The position numbers and the translations under genes are program-made. A DNA stretch of 10,308 nucleotides from an uncultured Collinsella sp. GTDB taxonomy: Bacteria; Actinomycetota; Coriobacteriia; Coriobacteriales; Coriobacteriaceae. The notes under the pieces are model-generated. The model was not told the origin of the DNA, ran no database searches, and worked only from the letters and a program-made list of their open reading frames with translations. Each line of letters opens with the position of its first letter. Position 1 is the stretch's first letter. Below, one piece after another: positions 6,701 to 10,308 of the stretch. Location of the stretch: NCBI GenBank assembly GCA_934654765.1, contig CAKUGX010000065.1, positions 1 to 10,308 of the forward strand, given 5' to 3'.

Positions 6701-7135
6701 CTACTCACCGGTTTCGATGCGCTCCGGCGTGCTCTCGTGGTAGATGAGCGTAAACGTACCGATCTGGACGGAAGAACCATCGTGCAGCGGGGCCGCGTTG
6801 ACAATGGCGCCGTCGACCCAGGTGCCATTGAGCGAGCCCAGGTCCTCGATACGGGCGCCCAGACCCTCGCGAATAATGCGCGCGTGGCTACGCGAAACGG
6901 TCATGTCATTGAGGAAGATGCCGTTCGCAGGATCGCGGCCGATGGTGGTCACGTCGTCCTCGAGCTCAAAGGCGGCACCAGTCTGCGGACCCTTGACGAT
7001 GGACAGAACGGGTGCGGTGATGCGCACGTTGGCCATGAGGTCGGGAACGGTGACGTCGCTTGAAGGCACGCGGAATACGCAGGTAGCGTCAGCAGCCTTA
7101 TCATTCTGAGGCATATTGTTAACCATGTTGTCCAT
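6701..7135 (-). CDS. Small FHA-domain protein, GarA/OdhI-like
   Basis: 144 residues, almost all one forkhead-associated domain (about 43-133) that binds phosphothreonine peptides: TIGRDPANGIFLND (64-77), SRSHAR (81-86) and GSLNGTWVDG (100-109) hold the conserved Gly-Arg, Ser-x-x-His and Asn-Gly residues. The N-terminal tail has DATCVFR (16-22), aligning with ETTSVFR of GarA/OdhI, where phosphorylation makes the tail bind its own FHA domain and switches off inhibition of 2-oxoglutarate dehydrogenase and glutamate dehydrogenase. Thr18 here matches the second threonine; the first is Ala. The ATG at 7135 has AGGGG 5 bases upstream; a TTG at 7168 in the same frame has no support, and other ATGs at 7126 and 7114 are possible. 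The next gene is the MerR regulator, as in Mycobacterium garA-Rv1828 and Corynebacterium odhI-ftsR. Confidence 0.88.
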   Translation of the reverse strand: MDNMVNNMPQNDKAADATCVFRVPSSDVTVPDLMANVRITAPVLSIVKGPQTGAAFELEDDVTTIGRDPANGIFLNDMTVSRSHARIIREGLGARIEDLGSLNGTWVDGAIVNAAPLHDGSSVQIGTFTLIYHESTPERIETGE

Positions 7136-7201
7136 GACAACCCCTAACTTATCGCGGACGTGCCGCAAATAATGAACCGTACGTAATCATACCCCAACGA
7201 A

Positions 7202-7906
7202 TCAGTCTTCGATTTCAGGGTTCAGAAAGTCGATGTCCTCGTCCTCGGGATGCGCGAGAGCCTGTTTAATGGCCACTCCGCCCTTAATGGAATAGATGAC
7301 AGCCGTGAGCATGGAGAAGATCACGCCGCCGTACACAAAGAAGATGCCGAGGGGCACCGAGCTTCCGTTGAGGCCCGGGAAGGCCGTAAGGGTTGAAGGT
7401 AAAAGATGCAGGCCGTCAATAACGGGGAACCCGAGCAGCATGAGCGAGAAGCCGGTCATGAGCAGTGCAGTGGCAATCTTTCCGGGAAAGACGACATCGA
7501 TGGGGCGACGGTGATAATGACGCACGATAAGCGTGCCGATGCCCAGATAGATGTCGCGGCCAATAATGAGCACGCAGACCCAGATGGGCAGCTCTCCGCG
7601 GACCACCAGCCCAAGTACGCCGGTGAACAGCAGCGCACGGTCGCAGATGGGATCCATGACCTTGCCGAGCCACGAGACCGTCTTGGTCATGCGGGCGATC
7701 TGACCGTCCATCCAGTCGGTAGAGGCGGCAACGGCGTAGATAACGATGGCGATGACGCGGTTGTTATCCGTCACAAACAGGTACAGAAATACCAGGGTGA
7801 GGATCAGGCGCGTAAAGGTGATGAAATTGGAGATCGTAAAGATCTTATTCGACGGGTAATCGGAAGTGCCGATAAGCTCCTTTTTGATCTTCTTTTTGAT
7901 GCCCAC
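7202..7906 (-). CDS. pgsA: CDP-alcohol phosphatidyltransferase, PgsA-like
   Basis: 234 residues from a GTG start. It carries the complete CDP-alcohol phosphotransferase motif D64-x2-D67-G68-x2-A71-R72-x8-G81-x3-D85-x3-D89, the metal and CDP-diacylglycerol site. About six hydrophobic spans are visible (near 30-46, 50-62, 92-103, 107-125, 144-163 and 186-206), fitting an inner-membrane enzyme; the N-terminus is basic and the tail acidic. The likely reaction is CDP-diacylglycerol plus glycerol-3-phosphate to phosphatidylglycerol phosphate; a related alcohol acceptor or cardiolipin synthesis cannot be excluded. The GTG at 7906 has GGGGGAG 4 bases upstream and lies downstream of a good promoter. 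An ATG at 7996 in the same frame lies upstream of that promoter and adds 30 residues without family character. First gene of the pgsA-FHA-MerR-apt-NlpC run, 66 bases before the FHA gene. Confidence 0.9.
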   Translation of the reverse strand: MGIKKKIKKELIGTSDYPSNKIFTISNFITFTRLILTLVFLYLFVTDNNRVIAIVIYAVAASTDWMDGQIARMTKTVSWLGKVMDPICDRALLFTGVLGLVVRGELPIWVCVLIIGRDIYLGIGTLIVRHYHRRPIDVVFPGKIATALLMTGFSLMLLGFPVIDGLHLLPSTLTAFPGLNGSSVPLGIFFVYGGVIFSMLTAVIYSIKGGVAIKQALAHPEDEDIDFLNPEIED

Positions 7907-7942
7907 AGGACTCCCCCGCTGGTTAACGACAAAACTTTCGCT

Positions 7943-7971
7943 ACTATACCCGTTCCGGCGATGTCTATCCA
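7943..7971 (-). promoter_or_regulatory. Promoter of the pgsA operon
   Basis: On the minus strand TGGATA (complement of 7966-7971, 4 of 6) lies 17 bases from TATAGT (complement of 7943-7948, 5 of 6). The expected start is near 7936, about 30 bases before the GTG at 7906. The position decides the pgsA start codon, because a longer reading from 7996 would begin upstream of the promoter. Confidence 0.7.
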
Positions 7972-8033
7972 GCGCAAGCATAGAGAGTCCAGACATGAGG
8001 AAGGCGCTTTTGGGCGGCGGTGGATTTCACATT

Positions 8034-8092
8034 CGTGTACATCAGCCTCCAAACATGCCGAAAAATGTCGGTTTTGGAGGGTGATGTACACG
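8034..8092. repeat. Large imperfect inverted repeat, 19 paired bases per arm
   Basis: Arm 8034-8053 (starting CGTGTACATCA) pairs with 8073-8092 (ending TGATGTACACG): 11 bp, one G-G mismatch at 8045/8081, then 8 bp (CCTCCAAA with TTTGGAGG). The loop contains a small inner pairing CCG (8058-8060) with CGG (8069-8071). TTTT follows at 8093-8096. Both flanking genes point away from it, so it has no gene to terminate, and it lies upstream of the mapped pgsA promoter. It could be a dispersed intergenic repeat, a remnant of a small mobile element, or a binding site. Confidence 0.75.
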
Positions 8093-8251
8093 TTTTGATT
8101 CGGTGATTACATCGATCGGGAAAGTTGTTGCCTTAAGCAAATTAATCATGATGTGCGGGTCGAGAAGGGTTGGCGCCAAAAGAACCCAACGGCCGTTACG
8201 GCTTCGTTAGAAACGCGCCCCACCATGGATGGTGAACCCGAAAGGTAAGGC

Positions 8252-8278
8252 GCGCGGGCACGGTGACTCGGCCCGCGC
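8252..8278 (+). promoter_or_regulatory. GC-rich leader hairpin before lanF
   Basis: GCGCGGGC (8252-8259) and GCCCGCGC (8271-8278) form a perfect 8-bp all-GC stem with an 11-base loop, ending 24 bases before the lanF ATG. There is no T-run, so it is not an intrinsic terminator. It could affect mRNA stability or translation of lanF. Confidence 0.4.
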
Positions 8279-8302
8279 TCCCGGAAGAGAAAGGATAAAC
8301 CC

Positions 8303-9031
8303 ATGGGTTACATGCTCGAGACGCGCGGGCTCACCAAGCGCTTCGGCCGCGGCGACCAGGCGCAGGACGCCGTGGCCGATGTGAGCCTTCATATCCGCGA
8401 GGGCGAGGTGTACGGGCTGCTCGGTCCCAACGGCGCCGGCAAGTCGACAACGCTCAAGATGATCTGCGGGATGCTGCGGCCGACGGCCGGGGAGATCCTC
8501 TTTGCCGGGCACGCCTGGTGCCGCGAGGACCTCTACGCAATCGGCAGCCTCATCGAGGAGGCGCCGCTCTACCCCAACCTCACCGCGCGCGAGAACCTGC
8601 GCGTGCGCACCACGCTGCTGGGCCTTCCCGAGAGCCGCATAGATGAGGTGCTCGCCGCCGTGGACCTCGCTGACACCGGGAAGAAGCGCGCCGGGCGCTT
8701 CTCGATGGGCATGCGGCAGCGCCTGGGGCTCGCGCTGGCGCTGATCGCCCGGCCACGCCTGCTCGTGCTCGACGAGCCCACCAACGGCCTCGACCCCATC
8801 GGCATCGAGGAGCTGCGCGACCAGATCCGCGGCTTCGCGGCGGCGGGCACGACGGTGATCGTCTCGAGCCACATCCTCTCCGAGGTGCAGCAGATGGCGG
8901 ACACCATCGGCATCATCTGCGGGGGGCGCCTCGCCTACGAGGATGCGCTTCGGCCCGGGCAGGACCTCGAGGAACTCTTCATGAGCTTCTGCCGGGAAGG
9001 GCGACGAGCGCGCGGGGAGGTGGCGGCATGA
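8303..9031 (+). CDS. lanF: Lantibiotic-immunity ABC transporter ATPase, LanF type
   Basis: A 242-residue cytoplasmic nucleotide-binding subunit. Seen: Walker A GPNGAGKST (41-49), signature FSMGMRQRLG (133-142) replacing the usual LSGGQ, Walker B LLVLDEP (153-159) with catalytic Glu158, D-loop NGLD (161-164) and switch His190 in SSHILSEV. At the Q-loop position the sequence reads SLIEEAPLY (82-90), with Glu instead of Gln: the 'E-loop' described for LanF proteins such as NukF. The opening MLETRGLTKRFG and the end DLEELFM are also typical. With two permeases it would expel a lantibiotic from the membrane, protecting a producer or a resistant bystander. The ATG at 8303 has AAAGGA 7 bases upstream; it overlaps the next gene by 4 bases. 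G+C is far above that of the left half. Confidence 0.93.
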   Translation: MGYMLETRGLTKRFGRGDQAQDAVADVSLHIREGEVYGLLGPNGAGKSTTLKMICGMLRPTAGEILFAGHAWCREDLYAIGSLIEEAPLYPNLTARENLRVRTTLLGLPESRIDEVLAAVDLADTGKKRAGRFSMGMRQRLGLALALIARPRLLVLDEPTNGLDPIGIEELRDQIRGFAAAGTTVIVSSHILSEVQQMADTIGIICGGRLAYEDALRPGQDLEELFMSFCREGRRARGEVAA

Positions 9032-9798
9032 CGGGCGAGAAAGGCGGCCTGCTCGCGGGCCTGCGCGCCGAGGCCCTGAAGTCGCGCCACGCGGCACCGG
9101 TTCGCCTGGCCGTGCTCATGGCGCTGCCGATGCCGCTGCTCGGCGCGATGCCCTACCGGGGCGTGCAGATCTTTAGCGCGTGGAACTACTGGTACGCGCT
9201 CTTCCTGCCCGTGTGTCTCTCGCTCGTGGTGGCGTGCGTCGCGCAGGCTGATGCTCGCACGCGGATGCGGGGGCTTCTGGGCCTGGGCTTCCCGCTCGGG
9301 CGCGCCTGGTGGGCCAAGGCGCTCTGGTGCCTCGCGCTCTGCACGCTCTCGAACCTCGTGGTCTTCGGCATCTACCTCGCGGGATCGGCGTTCTCCTCGC
9401 AGGGCCTCACGGCCGCGGGCACGCTCACGATGCTCCTCTGCGCGCTCGTCAACACGGTGACCGCGGCGTGGATGATCCCCGCAGGGCTCTTCCTCACGGC
9501 GCGGCTCGGCATGCTCGCGGGCATCTTCTGCCCGCTCGCCGCGCAACTCTTAGGTGGGTTCGCCTGGTCGTTGGTGCCGCTGCCGCAGCTCTTTCCGCCG
9601 TCGGCGAGCATGGTCATCCCCACGAGCTTCATCCCCGTGCTGCCGAGCGGCGAGCCGCTCGCGGCGGACATGGCGCTCGGCGGGGCGCTCGCGTCGGACG
9701 GCATGCTCACGCTGGCGGGCCTTGCGGTCTGCGCGCTCGCGTTCGCCGCGCTCACGGCGGCGGGCGCGGCCTGGTTCGCGCGCTCCGAGGAGAGGTGA
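9028..9798 (+). CDS. lanE: Lantibiotic-immunity ABC transporter permease, LanE/MutE type
   Basis: A 256-residue membrane protein with about six hydrophobic spans (near 24-41, 52-72, 98-120, 130-153, 158-178 and 226-250). The opening LLAGLRAEALKSRHAAP and the central FNYWY-like AWNYWYALFLPV (51-62) fit the EpiE/MutE permease family, as does the conserved patch SLVPLPQLFPPSASMVIPTS with PSGEPL (181-211). It should form the transport path with LanG, driven by LanF. The start ATGA overlaps the lanF stop (9028-9031), with GGGGAGG 7 bases upstream, so the genes are translationally coupled. Very GC-rich with strong third-position G/C. Confidence 0.88.
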   Translation: MTGEKGGLLAGLRAEALKSRHAAPVRLAVLMALPMPLLGAMPYRGVQIFSAWNYWYALFLPVCLSLVVACVAQADARTRMRGLLGLGFPLGRAWWAKALWCLALCTLSNLVVFGIYLAGSAFSSQGLTAAGTLTMLLCALVNTVTAAWMIPAGLFLTARLGMLAGIFCPLAAQLLGGFAWSLVPLPQLFPPSASMVIPTSFIPVLPSGEPLAADMALGGALASDGMLTLAGLAVCALAFAALTAAGAAWFARSEER

Positions 9799-10308
9799 TG
9801 GCCATGACACGACTCTCCGACCCGATGCCGCGCATGACTCTCTCGCGGGCCCTGCTCTCCGAGGCCCTGCGCCTGGCGCGCTCCCCGCTCACGGCGGTGC
9901 ATCTCGTCTGCGGCCTGGCAGCCGGTCTTGCCTGCGGCGAGTACTTCTCCGTAACCCGATGGGACCCGGCGCTGGGCACGGACGCCTACGTCCAGTTTCT
10001 CGGCGCTCTCATGCCACTCATGTCCGCCATCGTCTGCGGGCTCGCCATGGACGAGGAGCGCTCCGCCGGCCGCCTCGCCAACCTCACGGCGGTCCCCTCG
10101 CGCGGGCGCGCCGTCGCGGCGAAGCTGCTCGCCCTTGCGGCGCTCGGCGCGGGCGCGCTGGCCGTGGCGCTCGGCGTGTTCGGGGCCGTGCTCGCCGTCG
10201 CCGGGCGCCTGCCGCTCGGGCCCGCCCCGCTCGCGGCCGCCTGGGCGGGCATCGTGCTGGGCAGCCTGCCCCTCTACGCGCTGGGGCTCGGCGCGGCCCT
10301 GCGCCTCG
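9798..10308 (+). CDS. lanG: Lantibiotic-immunity ABC transporter permease, LanG/MutG type (3' end cut by window edge)
   Basis: 170 residues are visible and open to the window edge; full family members are about 250. Hydrophobic spans lie near 32-49, 62-82, 105-136 and 144-170. The stretch YFSVTRWDPALGTDAYVQ (49-66) and LGALMPLMSAIVCGLAMDEE (68-87), then ERSAGRLANL...PSRGRAVAAKL, match the MutG/EpiG layout in which a short cytoplasmic 'ER.AG...N......R' loop follows the second span. The ATG at 9798 overlaps the lanE stop (TGATG), preceded by GAGGAGAGG; a second ATG at 9804 is possible. It completes the F-E-G order. A two-component system or lantibiotic genes, if present, would lie to the right of the window. 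Confidence 0.86.
   Translation, partial: MAMTRLSDPMPRMTLSRALLSEALRLARSPLTAVHLVCGLAAGLACGEYFSVTRWDPALGTDAYVQFLGALMPLMSAIVCGLAMDEERSAGRLANLTAVPSRGRAVAAKLLALAALGAGALAVALGVFGAVLAVAGRLPLGPAPLAAAWAGIVLGSLPLYALGLGAALRL

Larger units (their letters stand above)
7907..8302. other. Divergent intergenic region, pgsA / lanF
   Basis: About 396 bases without a convincing gene. From the left: the pgsA leader and promoter (7943-7971), the large inverted repeat (8034-8092), an AT-rich stretch (8093-8155) that may hold the promoter for the ABC genes (CATGAT at 8147-8152 with TTGTTG at 8125-8130, 16-base spacer, weak), a 10-base perfect palindrome TTGGCGCCAA (8170-8179), a 7-codon open frame (8225-8248) and a GC-rich hairpin (8252-8278) before the lanF ribosome site AAAGGA (8290-8295). 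Base composition changes from moderate to very GC-rich across it, so it is probably the edge of an acquired segment. Confidence 0.6.

Noticed and set aside
7907..7996. N-terminal extension of PgsA starting at ATG 7996
   Set aside because: It would begin upstream of the promoter at 7943-7971, has no ribosome site that I can see, and the added residues are not part of the family fold.
8034..8092. Integron attC site or CRISPR repeat
   Set aside because: No attC core sites (GTT/AAC pairs) are seen and the stem is almost fully paired; there is only one copy, so it is no array.
7406..8098. Plus-strand open frame (230 codons) opposite pgsA, reaching into the inverted repeat
   Set aside because: H/D/G-rich sequence without a domain; the opposite strand holds the complete CDP-alcohol phosphotransferase motif. 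It runs through the inverted repeat by chance.
8207..9097. Long minus-strand open frame (296 codons) opposite lanF
   Set aside because: It lies antisense to a gene with complete ABC ATPase motifs, has low-complexity R/A/E/H-rich content and is the expected result of very GC-rich codons having few stops on the other strand.
8935..9902. Minus-strand open frames (203 and 176 codons) opposite lanE/lanG
   Set aside because: Same GC-driven shadow effect; no recognisable domain, and R/E/A- or S/A-rich composition.

Overview
The window looks like the chromosome of a Collinsella-like member of the Coriobacteriia. This rests on protein character and gene order: a small FHA protein of the GarA/OdhI type beside an FtsR/Rv1828-type MerR regulator is an actinobacterial hallmark. 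G+C is moderate (about 47-63% on lines I counted), and the neighbours (DUF1836, DegV, a PcsB-like secreted NlpC/P60 protein) fit a gut Gram-positive. The genus is inferred, not proven.

Left part (1-2982): a glycosyltransferase of the MGDG synthase/GT28 type runs leftward off the edge. It is divergent from trxB (thioredoxin reductase) across a 118-bp region in which the two promoters appear to overlap. trxB ends at a hairpin terminator, followed by a DUF1836 MerR-like DNA-binding protein that meets the convergent degV gene at a bidirectional terminator.

Middle (3056-7971): everything is on the minus strand. A likely operon starts at a good promoter (7943-7971) and reads pgsA-like phosphatidyltransferase, FHA protein, MerR regulator, apt (adenine salvage), then a secreted PcsB/CwlO-like peptidoglycan hydrolase, ending at a hairpin terminator (4033-4063). 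degV follows as a separate unit with a consensus -10 and two strong palindromes placed like operators. The pgsA-FHA-MerR core resembles the Mycobacterium pgsA2/garA/Rv1828 neighbourhood and suggests a link between envelope synthesis, a kinase-controlled metabolic switch and division control.

Right part (7972-10308): a divergent intergenic region of about 400 bp carries a large near-perfect inverted repeat (8034-8092) that termination does not explain. It also marks a step to about 77-80% G+C. Beyond it lie three tightly overlapping genes of a lantibiotic-immunity-type ABC transporter (LanF ATPase, LanE and LanG permeases; the last is cut by the window edge). This module looks like accessory DNA, probably giving self-protection or resistance to a lantibiotic. 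No lantibiotic precursor or modification enzyme is visible.
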